Positions 1-9,566 of a stretch of 64,000 nucleotides of DNA are shown here, piece after piece; position 1 is the first letter of the stretch, and every line of letters starts with the position of its first letter. The position numbers and the translations under genes were made by a program. The DNA is from Pycnococcus provasolii (Eukaryota; Chlorophyta; Pseudoscourfieldiophyceae; Pseudoscourfieldiales; Pycnococcaceae): contig OW568876.1 in NCBI GenBank assembly GCA_938743325.2, forward strand, positions 682,001 to 746,000, in the 5' to 3' direction. Below the pieces are notes generated by a model. The model was not told the origin of the DNA and ran no database searches. It saw nothing but the letters and a program-made list of their open reading frames with translations.

Positions 1-154
1 TCCTATCTCGCTTGTGTGTGTGCCTGGGTTGTGAGCCTCGGTCGGCCATCCCTCGCCATCACTCCTAGTTGGTAAATCGTTTCATCACCTGGCTTCTTTA
101 AGTTACTTTTTAAGTTACTATCTTGCGCTTTAGTCAGTTTAAGTTACTTTGCTT

Positions 155-245
155 CTCAGTCAGCTCAGTCAGCTCAGCTCAGTCAGCTTCAGTGAGTCAG
201 CTCAGTGAGTCAGCTTCAGTGAGTCAGCTTCAGTGAGTGCCCGCC
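155..245. repeat. Short tandem repeat in the 5' leader
   Basis: Imperfect tandem copies of a CAGTCAGCT / CTTCAGTGAGT unit run up to the first start codon at 255. The array is probably transcribed as 5' UTR of the coiled-coil gene. Positions 1-154 hold no recognisable gene. Confidence 0.7.
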
Positions 246-254
246 TACAGTATA

Positions 255-1373
255 ATGAGCAGCAGTAGTAGTAGTAGAACCGAGCTCGAGAGACTCGTCG
301 CCGCGTTGAGAACGGACGTTTTCGCACAGGCTGACGACATGTCCCTGAGTGAAATGAACATGGCGTACGACTTGTCAGCAGGAGGAGCAGGAGGAGCAGG
401 AGCAGGAGGAGCAGGAGGCTTAGCAGGCGTCGACCAACTCACAAGCGCGGAGAGAATGGCCGCATACTCCGTCGGAGTCGCGACGCCGTCCAGGTCCATC
501 GCCGCGCTCAGCAAGACGGAAAAGTCTGTCGAAAGGCTATACAACAGCATGAGAACAACGGAGGCGGGAATCGACGACGCCATGAAGTTCTCCAGCGAAG
601 TGCACAAGAGAGCTCTGCAGCAGAAGGACACGGAGCTGAACCAGCTCAAACAGCTCCTCGTCGCGAAGGAGAGAACGATTGACAGCCTAAGGGACACGGT
701 CGAGAGCGCGAAGCGAACGCTGGAGGCGAAGCTCACCGCAATCACGAACGAGCTTGCAGCGCGAGACGGAGAGCTTCACGAGGAAAGGAGACGCACGCAA
801 GACCTCGCGTACAGATGCCAGCAGGCGGAGCTGCTCGCGCAGACAGCAGTTGACGCAGCGAAGCGCAACGAGGAGGCGCGCGAGGCGGAGGCGGACGAAC
901 TGCAGCAAAAACTCCGTGACCTGAGGCGGGATATTGCGACCATTCGCGAGGAGTACAGCGCGCAATCTGCGACGCTCAGGCAGGAGGAGACGATACGCAA
1001 GGCGATCGAACACGAGCGCGAGCACGAACGTCGCAAGTTCCAGCGAGAGCTCAACAAACTGCAGAAGAAAGCGATGGCTGAGGACGCTCTCATCGAGCAC
1101 GTCTCCGAGCTCGAGGGAAAGCTCGCGGCTGAGAAAAAGAGCCGAAAGGCGAACGAAAAGTGGCTCGACGCGGAGCTGAAAACGAAGGAGGAGATGGAGG
1201 GGCTCTTTCTGGCGCTGCGAGACGTGGCACTGTCCAGCCGAAAAGCGAAGAAGAGCGCGGTTGCACAAAACATGCGGAGCACGGACCTTTTGGACGACAA
1301 TCAGAGGTTGCGAAGCGAACTGGCGGCTGTCCGAACAGACGTGAGTCGTGCGCTACGCATTGCGTCGCCATGA
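255..1373 (+). CDS. Coiled-coil protein of unknown function
   Basis: A 372-residue protein beginning MSSSSSSRTELERL. The in-frame GTG 18 bases upstream was rejected as a start. Residues about 45-65 are a Gly/Ala-rich spacer. From about residue 95 to the end it is a near-continuous charged helix rich in Glu, Lys, Arg and Leu in heptad spacing, typical of a long coiled coil. No catalytic motif, signal peptide or membrane segment is visible. A cytoskeletal, centriolar or spindle role would suit such a protein but nothing in the sequence proves it. It converges on the exostosin gene, with about 195 bp between the stop codons. Confidence 0.75.
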   Translation: MSSSSSSRTELERLVAALRTDVFAQADDMSLSEMNMAYDLSAGGAGGAGAGGAGGLAGVDQLTSAERMAAYSVGVATPSRSIAALSKTEKSVERLYNSMRTTEAGIDDAMKFSSEVHKRALQQKDTELNQLKQLLVAKERTIDSLRDTVESAKRTLEAKLTAITNELAARDGELHEERRRTQDLAYRCQQAELLAQTAVDAAKRNEEAREAEADELQQKLRDLRRDIATIREEYSAQSATLRQEETIRKAIEHEREHERRKFQRELNKLQKKAMAEDALIEHVSELEGKLAAEKKSRKANEKWLDAELKTKEEMEGLFLALRDVALSSRKAKKSAVAQNMRSTDLLDDNQRLRSELAAVRTDVSRALRIASP

Positions 1374-1568
1374 CAACCCTGACCCGATGCTGGAGGAGAG
1401 AAGATAATAGTACAATGGATTGTAATATTTTCATCTCATCTCTTCGCGAATTTTGGTAGAAAAAGTCAACATTACATGGTGCTAGCTAGTAAGCGTGCGC
1501 GCATACGCACCGCGCAGATTTCATAAAAATTACACACAAAATTACATTCCGCTTCATTACCGGCGTCC

Positions 1569-3773
1569 TCAGCCTGGCGCAATGATTGTACCGCCAAATG
1601 ACGGTGATTCACCATCATTAGATGGATGCACGACGCGGCTTGCACTAATTTTCCTCGCGTGAAATAAGCGCCAGCGGAGCACGTCAACAAAAGACTGTGT
1701 CGCGTCGTCGTCGCAGCTTTCCGTCGTATTGAGAGTCATATAATTGCCGTAGATGCGACTGTAGAGCAACTTATTCCATGCTCTGCTCATGGCTCGATAC
1801 GCACCCGTTCGAAATTCGACCGTATCGTAACGCTTTACAATCTCCACGATGTTTCTGTTTTCTTCGAACGGTACGTGAAACGACATGCTTGACCAGTCGA
1901 TGACTTCGTCGTACGGGAGCGCCTGTCCTTGCGTTGACTTTTGCCCAAGGAACACGGGAATGCAGCCAAATAGAATCGCTGGAAGGTAGCGATCCGAGTC
2001 ACCTGCGAATTGCCCCAATGGCACGAAGCAGAACCGTGACATGCGCATTTCCTTTGCATAGTTAAGGTATTCATCAAGTTCATGCGAGCCGAAGATGCGG
2101 TACCCGTCAACGCCGTGCGTAAAGTTGCGAAGCGGCCAGCGAGCAGACCCGTCCTCGAGATTCCTCGTCGGAATCATGCCTACGAAGAATCCAACGTTCG
2201 GCCTGCCATTCCCAGCCTCCGTGAGCCACTCGTCCTCGTTCTCAGGCAATGCACGAGCCCACGGCGAGTACTGCCACAATTCTTTGATCCCGTAACCGCA
2301 CAACGATCCGCACTCGTGCTCCTCAGGCTGTGGGATCCGAATGTCGATCCCACGAATGAAGCAAACCAGACACGTGTCCCTTGGCGAATTGCCGTCCACG
2401 CCATCACGCAGTCCGTTCAGGGTAATGAACCCAATCTTACGCCGCATGTTGTTCGCCGAGTAGTGCGGATATTTGGCAAAGTATGGTGTCATCGATGTGA
2501 TCGGTCGCTCGTAAAGGCAGTCGCCAGGGCCGTGGTCGCATAAGGTGAAGATGAAGTGCGTGGGGCCGACGGTGTCTGGCTCATCGATGGAATTCGCGAG
2601 ATACGGCGGGTATGTGACACGGATCCACTCAAACATGTCCACGAGGGCGCTATTTGACCGACCGCCTCCTCGTTTCATCGTGTAGGGAATGATGAAGAAG
2701 TCAGCCTCGCTTGGATCTTTGGCGTAGTAGCGGCTTTTTTTCAGAGCGCCAACCATCTTTTTGCATGCACGAAAGAACTCGCACGTCATGTGCTGCTGGG
2801 GTATGTCATAGACGTGAATCTTCGGGTACCGGAAGGTGTCAGGCACGGCGGTGGCGGACGGTTCCAACTTCGTCGAAGCTGACCAGCCAGCGAGCTCACG
2901 CAATGGCGGCGCCTGTCTTTCAAGCGCGTTGGCGCACCGTTCGTACTCCTCTTGACTTTTCTTTGGCCGGTCTCGCAAGGGCGCCAACCTGGTCTTGTCG
3001 AGGCGCATAACACTGCACGCCCCTCGTTCGCTGAGCACAGTCACGGCGATTCGCTTGATATGGCCAAAGCACGGATCCCACTCAAAGGAGTTGGTTCCCA
3101 CCTCAAGCGTGCACGCCTGTTTTCCCTCGCACTTGTTCTTGACAACTTCCATCGTGCTTTGGACGTTATTTGCTTCCTCCTTGCACGTATTTGACACCGC
3201 AAGTTTTTGGCAAGTCTTCGCGTCTTTGACTCCTTTGTAGAACTCGCTCGGGACAACTGCATCCTGAGACGCAGCTTCTGTTGTTTCGTCGTCTGTCTTG
3301 TAGTACGGCCTCCCGTACGACGCCCAAGCAATTTCTTTCACGGTAACGTTTCCTTCGCACGTGATTCTGATTTTTTCGTTTTCGTCTGCGACACCGCACG
3401 TCGTCAAGTACGTCTTTTGTGCTTCTGCTTCACCGTCAGCGTCGTCTCCATCGACGTTGGACAAGCCAACGTTGTCGTCGTCACCATCACCATGCTTTAT
3501 GCTTTGTTGTTGTTTCTGATCATGGTCATGAGTATTGTCGTTCGAAGTTTGATGGTCTTCAGAAATAATCTCTTTTGCAACAACATCCCCATCATCTTTA
3601 GAGACTAACAATGTTGTTAAGGGCGACGATCTTAAGGTAGACCCGTGAGCACGCCGATTGCCACGAACCCGGGAACCCGGGTGCCACGACGGCGCCGAGG
3701 CCCAACAACAGAGAGGCGCACATGCACATAATAATAAGAGAAATACGACCTTAAGGACGAGTGTTACTCGCAT
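1569..3773 (-). CDS. Exostosin-family (GT47) glycosyltransferase with SUEL-type lectin domain
   Basis: A 734-residue secretory-pathway protein. Residues 1-27 are a hydrophobic signal peptide or signal anchor, followed by an acidic, Asp/His-rich linker to about 118. Residues about 123-255 match the galactose/rhamnose-binding SUEL lectin fold: TCGVADEN, the AWASYGRP motif, several Cys and a late DPCFGHIKRIAVTV segment. From about 314 the exostosin domain starts with YPKIHVYDIPQQ, includes EADFFIIPY and a FCFVPLGQFAGDSDRYLPAI block, and continues to about 690. GT47 enzymes transfer sugars in the Golgi onto glycans or cell-wall polymers; donor and acceptor cannot be read from the sequence. The lectin part probably holds the acceptor. 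The gene is divergent from the MAP kinase gene across 345 bp. Confidence 0.88.
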   Translation of the reverse strand: MRVTLVLKVVFLLLLCACAPLCCWASAPSWHPGSRVRGNRRAHGSTLRSSPLTTLLVSKDDGDVVAKEIISEDHQTSNDNTHDHDQKQQQSIKHGDGDDDNVGLSNVDGDDADGEAEAQKTYLTTCGVADENEKIRITCEGNVTVKEIAWASYGRPYYKTDDETTEAASQDAVVPSEFYKGVKDAKTCQKLAVSNTCKEEANNVQSTMEVVKNKCEGKQACTLEVGTNSFEWDPCFGHIKRIAVTVLSERGACSVMRLDKTRLAPLRDRPKKSQEEYERCANALERQAPPLRELAGWSASTKLEPSATAVPDTFRYPKIHVYDIPQQHMTCEFFRACKKMVGALKKSRYYAKDPSEADFFIIPYTMKRGGGRSNSALVDMFEWIRVTYPPYLANSIDEPDTVGPTHFIFTLCDHGPGDCLYERPITSMTPYFAKYPHYSANNMRRKIGFITLNGLRDGVDGNSPRDTCLVCFIRGIDIRIPQPEEHECGSLCGYGIKELWQYSPWARALPENEDEWLTEAGNGRPNVGFFVGMIPTRNLEDGSARWPLRNFTHGVDGYRIFGSHELDEYLNYAKEMRMSRFCFVPLGQFAGDSDRYLPAILFGCIPVFLGQKSTQGQALPYDEVIDWSSMSFHVPFEENRNIVEIVKRYDTVEFRTGAYRAMSRAWNKLLYSRIYGNYMTLNTTESCDDDATQSFVDVLRWRLFHARKISASRVVHPSNDGESPSFGGTIIAPG

Positions 3774-4118
3774 AAGATGAATCTATAATAACTAACAATA
3801 GTGAGGTGATCACTCCCTTATGCGGACATTATATCGTTCTTCGCCATCGCGATCAACGCGCGCCGAACTCCCTCCCTCCCCTCCCTACCCTCCCTACCCT
3901 CCCTACCCTCCCTACCCTCCCTAACCCTAACCCAAACCCTAACCCAAACCCGAACCCGAACCCGCTGTGTTCTGGTCGGGGTGGGAAACCTCCTCCAACC
4001 TCCCTCGTGCGAATCGTTCGAATCCGGTGGGGCAAGAGGGTTGGCAGGTTGGGGAAAGCCGCGGAAGGCATGAAGTTCAGGGGCAGCGTTATTTTCATAT
4101 TTTCCAAAATCCCATATC
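3774..4118. promoter_or_regulatory. Bidirectional promoter region with telomere-like array
   Basis: This stretch separates the divergent exostosin and MAPK starts and has no gene. Positions about 3865-3920 are CCCTA/CCCTC-type repeats, and 3918-3964 degenerate from CCTAACCCTAACCC into CCCAAACC and CCCGAA units. Use as a shared promoter is inferred from gene orientation. Confidence 0.6.
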
Positions 4119-5675
4119 ATGTTGCCAACCTCAGGTCAACAAGGGATGGTCGCAGCGGGTACGGCAGCGGCGGCAGGTGGTAACCATACGATGATGGAAC
4201 ATAATAATGGCACAGGTGGTAATGGTGGTGGTGGTGGTACTCCCCTTGGTGGTGGTGCTTTTGGTGGTAATCTTCGTCATGATCATGATGGTCATGGGAA
4301 TGGTGCCTTCTTGCAGCAGCACAACTCCAACGGCCTTGGTGGTGGTAAACATGGTGGTTCTCTTGGTAACGGTGTGGACGACATGGTCGACGACAGTGTG
4401 CACGCTTCCGGTCATTCTCAGCAGCAACAACATCCCAGAAACGCGGTGCAGGAGGACGACGACATTGTTGACGAAGAAGGTCATCATCCGGTACCAACAC
4501 AACAACAAGAGCAGCACGACACCGTGGGGAACGCAGCACAGCACCGTGACGCCGCCGTCCAAGAACTCGCGCAGGCGGCAGAGGACGCAGCGGCGCAGCA
4601 GCCGAGCAGCTCGGGAAGCGAGGGAACGCACCACTTCATGGTGTGCGGACACCTGTTCGAGGTGGCGTCCACGTACATGCCCATCAAACCAATAGGAAAG
4701 GGGGCGTACGGAGTCGTGTGCAGTGCCAAGGATGTGCACACGGACGAGAGGTTTGCAATCAAAAAAATCGGCAACGCGTTCGACAACCCCGTCGACGCCA
4801 AACGCACGCTGCGCGAAATCAAGCTGCTGCGACACCTCAAGCACGAGAACGTCATCGGCCTGCGCGATATCATGAAGCCACCGGACGAGTTCACGTACTC
4901 GGACGTTTACCTCGTGTACGAGCTCATGGACACAGATCTGCACCAAATCATACGCAGCAGCCAGCCTTTGAGTGACGATCACTGCCAGTACTTCCTCTAC
5001 CAGCTGCTGCGTGGACTTAAGTACATACACAGCGCGAATGTGCTTCACCGCGACCTGAAGCCTTCGAACCTGCTGCTGAACGCCAACTGCGACCTGAAGA
5101 TCTGCGACTTTGGCCTTGCGCGAACGAGCTCGGAGCGCGAGTACATGACGGAGTACGTCGTCACCAGGTGGTATCGTGCACCCGAGCTTCTGCTGAGCTG
5201 CTCGGAGTACACGAGTGCCATCGACATCTGGAGCTCGGGATGCATTTTCGCAGAGCTTCTCGGACGCAAGCCGCTCTTTCCCGGCCGCGACTACGTGCAC
5301 CAGCTCAACTTAGTCACGACGGTGATTGGAAGTCCCACGGAGGCGCAGATGGCATTCATCACCAGCGACAAGGCGCGCCGGTACATCTCGAGCCTGCCCA
5401 CGACGCAGCGATCCGACATGGCAGCGTACTACCCGCACGCGTCGCACGAGGCGATCGCGCTGCTGTCCTCGATGCTTCTCTTCGACCCGTCCGAGCGTGT
5501 TACGGTGGAGTCTGCGCTGAAGAGCCCTTACTTGGCTAGCCTGCACGACGAGGTGGACGAGCCAACGTGCCCCGTCCCGTTCTCGTTTGACTTTGAGGAC
5601 AGTGCACTCGCGGACGAGAACTTCATTCGTGCGCAGGTGTGGAAACAAATCACACGATTTCATCCGAACAGTTGA
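4119..5675 (+). CDS. Mitogen-activated protein kinase, plant TEY type
   Basis: A 518-residue Ser/Thr kinase. The first ~170 residues are low complexity (Gly/His/Asn then Gln/acidic). The kinase domain follows: glycine loop GKGAYGVV near 192, [12 protein letters not shown] with the catalytic Lys, HRDLKPSN near 310, DFG, and the activation loop [14 protein letters not shown] near 342. The TEY dual-phosphorylation motif and overall similarity to plant MPK3/4/6-type kinases place it at the end of a MAPK cascade, activated by a MAP2K on Thr and Tyr. It acts in the cytosol and nucleus. The extended low-complexity N-terminus is longer than in most plant MAPKs and may be regulatory or simply expanded. 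The ATG at 4119 is the first in frame. Confidence 0.95.
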   Translation: MLPTSGQQGMVAAGTAAAAGGNHTMMEHNNGTGGNGGGGGTPLGGGAFGGNLRHDHDGHGNGAFLQQHNSNGLGGGKHGGSLGNGVDDMVDDSVHASGHSQQQQHPRNAVQEDDDIVDEEGHHPVPTQQQEQHDTVGNAAQHRDAAVQELAQAAEDAAAQQPSSSGSEGTHHFMVCGHLFEVASTYMPIKPIGKGAYGVVCSAKDVHTDERFAIKKIGNAFDNPVDAKRTLREIKLLRHLKHENVIGLRDIMKPPDEFTYSDVYLVYELMDTDLHQIIRSSQPLSDDHCQYFLYQLLRGLKYIHSANVLHRDLKPSNLLLNANCDLKICDFGLARTSSEREYMTEYVVTRWYRAPELLLSCSEYTSAIDIWSSGCIFAELLGRKPLFPGRDYVHQLNLVTTVIGSPTEAQMAFITSDKARRYISSLPTTQRSDMAAYYPHASHEAIALLSSMLLFDPSERVTVESALKSPYLASLHDEVDEPTCPVPFSFDFEDSALADENFIRAQVWKQITRFHPNS

Positions 5676-5916
5676 CACTAGCTAGATGATACTAATGCCT
5701 TTAAAAGTTTTTGTCTCAAATGTTGTCTTTGGTTGTTTTGCTGGGTTCGAAAGACTCCTTCTTTTCTTGTTACCAAAATGAATTGTGTCACTCAATGCAT
5801 AGCATAACCCAGTTACAGAACGAAAGGAAGAGAAGGAAGAAAAGAAAGACAGAAGAAAGTTCACAACACAACACAGTATGTAGATGTTACGAGGATGGCA
5901 ACACCAACCACTGCGT

Positions 5917-7041
5917 CTATGGTTTCTCCGAGTCGTCGAGCGCCTCATTCAGGTTTGTGCGGAATCGATCTTCGTTCGCCCCTGTCCACGAGCTCACAGG
6001 ATCGAGCGCATCCGGGTGATCCTCAGATAAGCGGAATGTGTAGAATGCGGGGCTCGCCTGCACCTTGAGGTCGTGCTTGACGAAAGCCTTGGTGTCGTCG
6101 TTCTCATTTCCGAAAATTTTCACGAAGCGAGGGGACGTGTAGTGACCCGCGAACCGTTCGAATTTTCGCTGAAAGCCCTTGCACGGGCGGCACCATGTGA
6201 AAGCAACCTCGAGTACGACGAGGTTTGGGCTTTCCGCCTCGACAATGGCGAGGAACTCCGCCTTGCTCTTCACCTCTGTGACGGGCGGAGTGTCCGCCGG
6301 TCGCTCCTTTTTCGTCTCCTTGCTCTGCCACGGCCACTTCATGCCACCCCCCGATTCCGCCTTCGCAGATCCCCCCTTTTTCTGCTCCTCCGCCGCCTTG
6401 CTGTCTCCTCCGTCCATGGTAACGTACTCGACGACGGAGTTGAGCTCTACGGTGTGCGTTCGCGCCATCTCCAGGAACTCTGCAAAGTCGATTTTCCCGT
6501 TTCCATCCTTGTCGTATTTGGAGAGGATTTCGGTCATTTCCCCGTCGCTCTTCGGGTCGCCGAGCCCCTCGAACAGCTTCTGCAGCTGCTTCGCGGTGAT
6601 TTCGTCGGCGTCCCCCGCCACAGCCTTGAAAGCGGCGTCGAATTCCTCGAGTTTTCCCTCGAGCATCACCTTGTCTTTGGCGAGTATGAGAAACTCGTCG
6701 AAGTCGATGGTTCCGTTATTGTCTCGGTCGTACTTGGCCATGACGGCGTCCAGCACTTCGTCGGGCAGCCAGTGCTGCGTGAGGCAGAACGTCTCCGTGC
6801 ACTCGAGTAGGTTCCTGAGCGCGTCTCGGTCGAGCGCCCCTTTGTTGGCGGTGTCCGCGCTTGCGAATCGTTCGCGCAGCTGTTCGAGGCGTGCGTCGGC
6901 ATCCGCCATCGACACTTCCCTATCTTCGACAAGCGCGCGTGGATTATTCATGGCAATGAAACGACGACCATTCCTGTGAACACGACCTTGAACACAAGCA
7001 CAAGGACGAGACACAAGGCCACTGCGAGCGAGCATCATCAT
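5917..7041 (-). CDS. CRX: Calredoxin: Ca2+-binding EF-hand plus thioredoxin fusion, plastid
   Basis: A 374-residue protein. The first ~30 residues are rich in Arg, Ala and Ser with no acids, like a chloroplast transit peptide. A calmodulin-like half follows. EF-hand loops YDRDNNGTIDFDEF (near 104) and YDKDGNGKIDFAEF (near 175) are canonical; the first and third of the four expected hands are degenerate. After a charged linker comes a thioredoxin domain with WCRPCK at about 281. In Chlamydomonas, calredoxin is a stromal protein whose Ca2+-dependent redox activity reduces a 2-Cys peroxiredoxin, linking calcium to photo-oxidative stress. The active site here has Arg in place of the usual Gly (WCGPCK in thioredoxins), which may alter redox potential. 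The family call rests on domain order and is strong; plastid location is inferred. Confidence 0.9.
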   Translation of the reverse strand: MMMLARSGLVSRPCACVQGRVHRNGRRFIAMNNPRALVEDREVSMADADARLEQLRERFASADTANKGALDRDALRNLLECTETFCLTQHWLPDEVLDAVMAKYDRDNNGTIDFDEFLILAKDKVMLEGKLEEFDAAFKAVAGDADEITAKQLQKLFEGLGDPKSDGEMTEILSKYDKDGNGKIDFAEFLEMARTHTVELNSVVEYVTMDGGDSKAAEEQKKGGSAKAESGGGMKWPWQSKETKKERPADTPPVTEVKSKAEFLAIVEAESPNLVVLEVAFTWCRPCKGFQRKFERFAGHYTSPRFVKIFGNENDDTKAFVKHDLKVQASPAFYTFRLSEDHPDALDPVSSWTGANEDRFRTNLNEALDDSEKP

Positions 7042-7570
7042 GATTCCCGGAGAGACCTGAAGTGCCTGAAGTGCCTGCTCAAGGTGATTGCTCCAAGCGT
7101 GTACGGGGAGGGAGGGAGGGGGGGGGGGGGGGCGTGGTCCCCGCGGGGGGGAGGGAGAGATGAGGGGCCGGAGGAGGGGCCGGACTGCCGGAGAAGTTCC
7201 CTCCCTTGTGCCTTGGCAAAAGATAAGGAGATCCGCGAGGGATTATTATTCGGGGTTCGATTCGAACTTGATGGGGTCATTTGATTTGGGGGGTTGCTTT
7301 GCGTTCGGGCCGGGGTTTCCTTTCCTACCTCTTCGTGACAGTGACTTCGTCACTAAGAGACTTTCTTTATCAGTAACTTGTCGCGGTTTGTTCTACTTCG
7401 TCATAGTAAGAGTAGTATTCTATCATGTCATGTTCATGGTGTTCTTGGTTTGTATGTACAGTCACGTATGTACAGTACGTTTCGTTTCGTTTCGTTTCGT
7501 CGATATGTGGGTTATGTATTACACTCTTCATGAGCCTTACTTGAGGGTAAGCTCGGTCTGGTCATCGAAT
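7042..7570. other. Intergenic region with long G-tract
   Basis: No gene is supported here. Positions about 7108-7160 are a run of G-rich blocks, including more than ten consecutive Gs, that could form a G-quadruplex upstream of the calredoxin gene. A short (CGTTT)n repeat lies near 7480-7500. The rest is presumably calredoxin promoter and the 3' end of the next minus-strand gene. Confidence 0.5.
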
Positions 7571-8353
7571 TCATGGATTTGGATCCTCTGTCGTTGTCGT
7601 TGTCGTTCCCTTTGTCTTTGTCGCCTTGTCGAACTCCGCGCGATACGTGGAAGACAGTGCGCGGAGCACAGGCCACCCGAGCGTGAGAACCGCTTTCTGG
7701 GACGCCTCGTCCTCCTTGTAGACGGTACGGGAATACCCGTCCCAGAACTGGCGACAGCCTCTCGCGTACACGACGGCGAGCGCCAAAAATGCTGCCGTCC
7801 CAAAGAAGTTTCCCGGCATCTGAGACGACGCACTGGCGTTGTACGCGCCGCCGTTTCCCGTCCATACGGTCACACTCTCCGACGAGTACGTGCGTCGATA
7901 TCCTCCCCCGGCGAACGACTCTTCGCTCGAGCTCTCCTTTCTGTACGTCTGCGGCCCCGCCCCCGTTCGACTCGCTCGTTCTTCCGCCTCTCTGCTCATG
8001 CGTTCCATGCGTTCGAAGGAGTCTCTCATTTCCGCCTCGACGCGGTCAAAGATGCGGTCGGAGATGAGCGGTTCGCCTCCATACACGGGACTGGCTCGTT
8101 CTCCGAAGAGTGCGCGCTCGAACGCGTCTTTGTCGTACGCCTGTTCATTTTCATTTTCTTGTTCGCGTGCGATGCGAAAGAGCTCCTGCTGCAGATACGC
8201 TCTTTGCGAATGGCTTGTGTCTGTGTGGATAGCCGCCGCCGCTCGCAGGCGTGTGAAACGTCTCAAGCCACTCCGCCTGAAAGGACTGTGGAGTGCCATT
8301 GCACTTTTATTATTATCAGTACAAGCTTTTATAGGTATTCGTCTTGCCGCCAT
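7571..8353 (-). CDS. Conserved-looking protein, probably organelle-targeted
   Basis: A 260-residue protein from the ATG at 8353; a second ATG at 8299 (MALHSPFRRS) is an equally good start. Either N-terminus is Arg/Ser/Ala-rich and free of acids, as in plastid or mitochondrial presequences. The middle is hydrophilic (acidic helix with DRVEAEMRDSFERMERM, then a Ser/Gly/Tyr stretch). The C-terminal third has one likely membrane segment (FFGTAAFLALAVVYARG) followed by YSRTVYKEDEASQKAVLTLG, then WPVLRALSSTYRAEFDKA. That tail looks conserved in style, but I cannot name the family. A thylakoid or inner-membrane role is only a guess. Confidence 0.6.
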   Translation of the reverse strand: MAARRIPIKACTDNNKSAMALHSPFRRSGLRRFTRLRAAAAIHTDTSHSQRAYLQQELFRIAREQENENEQAYDKDAFERALFGERASPVYGGEPLISDRIFDRVEAEMRDSFERMERMSREAEERASRTGAGPQTYRKESSSEESFAGGGYRRTYSSESVTVWTGNGGAYNASASSQMPGNFFGTAAFLALAVVYARGCRQFWDGYSRTVYKEDEASQKAVLTLGWPVLRALSSTYRAEFDKATKTKGTTTTTTEDPNP

Positions 8354-8470
8354 CGTTCTCGAGACTCGCCGCAAGGGAAAGAAGTTCCGGAAAGGGAAAG
8401 TGCCTTGCTTATGGAGAAGATTTTATGAAGCAAAAGCAAAAGGTTTCCAGAGAGAGAGGAAGAAGGTGAA

Positions 8471-8583
8471 AAAGTGTCCCGACAGTGCTCAGAGAGAATC
8501 CCAAACCCCGAAACATAAAGTGTCCCGACAGTGCTCAGAGAGAATCCCAAACCCCGAAACATAAAGTGTCCCGACATGCTCAG
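8471..8583. repeat. 46-bp tandem repeat, about 2.4 copies
   Basis: Unit 1 is 8471-8516, unit 2 is 8517-8562, and a partial third copy ends near 8583. The units are identical. The 28-base core beginning TCAGAGAGAATCCC recurs alone at 9798-9825, beside a truncated gene. Not CRISPR-like: there are no spacers. Confidence 0.9.
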
Positions 8584-8651
8584 ACAAGGGGAAATAACAA
8601 TCAACCTGAGCCAATCATCCGTCAATCAATTAATCACTTTCCACCACCGTG

Positions 8652-9359
8652 ATGGCTGCGATGATGCTTCCGCTGCGGCAAGCCAAGGAAGAGGAGGGGC
8701 GAGATGATGTTGTTGTTGCCGCGCAAACAACGACAGATGTTGTTGCTTCTTCTTCTGCTCCGGAATTCAATGTCGTAGACGAGAGTGCGATGATAGCTGC
8801 GGCGAACTTCCCCATCAAGTCGGATGCACTCATCGATCGGACGAAGGAGATTCTGAAGCGTGGTGTCGGTAAGATGGCCGATGATTTCGCGGAGGACTTT
8901 CAATTCGTTGGACCGGTGGTCGGACCTCTCGCCAAGGATGCGTTCCTTAAGGCGATCAATAGCTTCGACATCACGACGGGATTCCCTGATCTGCGCAGCA
9001 ACTACTACCACTTCCGCGTGGATCCCTTCGAACCAGATCGCGTGTGGTATACGTCACGACCGGTCGGAACTCACACAGGAAAGTTTGCCGGTCGCATCGA
9101 CGCGACTGGAACCAAGGTGATCTGCCCTCCGCAGGCGATGAGCATGACGTTCAATCGCGAGGGGCAGGTGAAAAAGCTCACCGTGGGTGTGGTGATGGAT
9201 CGCACGGCTGAGAACAACACCGGCGCACTGGGCGGCATCTTCGCCTTCTTCTACGCGATCGGTTCTCCGCTCCCCTTCCCAGAGGCGAATCCTTGGAAGA
9301 TGTCGATGCGCTACCGCTTCTTCAATTGGCTTGGGAATGTGATGCAACGCCGAGATTAG
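8652..9359 (+). CDS. NTF2-like (SnoaL-type) domain protein, function unknown
   Basis: A 235-residue protein from ATG 8652 (the upstream GTG was rejected). After ~50 residues of variable leader, the core (DRTKEILKRGVGKMADDF, FQFVGPVVGPLAKDAFLKAI, HTGKFAGRIDATGTKVICPP, MSMTFNREGQVKKLTVGVVMD) has the helix-then-curved-sheet pattern of NTF2-like folds, in which a pocket binds a small ligand. The C-terminus (GGIFAFFYAIGSPLPFPEA) is hydrophobic. Fold assignment is by pattern only; neither substrate nor compartment can be read. Confidence 0.6.
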   Translation: MAAMMLPLRQAKEEEGRDDVVVAAQTTTDVVASSSAPEFNVVDESAMIAAANFPIKSDALIDRTKEILKRGVGKMADDFAEDFQFVGPVVGPLAKDAFLKAINSFDITTGFPDLRSNYYHFRVDPFEPDRVWYTSRPVGTHTGKFAGRIDATGTKVICPPQAMSMTFNREGQVKKLTVGVVMDRTAENNTGALGGIFAFFYAIGSPLPFPEANPWKMSMRYRFFNWLGNVMQRRD

Positions 9360-9566
9360 GTTTGTTGCGTGTAACAGCTAGTTGCTTTTTGACCCTCCAC
9401 CTTGTTTTCGACGCCATCGTCTCCACTCTCCACCACGCATCAACACGACGACGCGTCGTGAGTCACATCTACTTGGGGAATATGAGGGGGTTGTTGTGCA
9501 CATAATGTGTAGATTACTGTACTCTTCACTGAAACAAAACACAAAGGATAAACCGTCACTCAGCCG

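Noticed and set aside
4131-5300. 389-codon minus-strand frame opposite the MAPK gene
   Set aside because: Antisense shadow of conserved kinase codons.
7088-8428. 446-codon plus-strand frame
   Set aside because: Starts at a non-ATG codon in a G-tract and runs antisense through the 7571-8353 gene; composition is not protein-like.
8471-8583. Repeat array considered as CRISPR
   Set aside because: Head-to-tail identical units with no spacers, in a eukaryotic genome.
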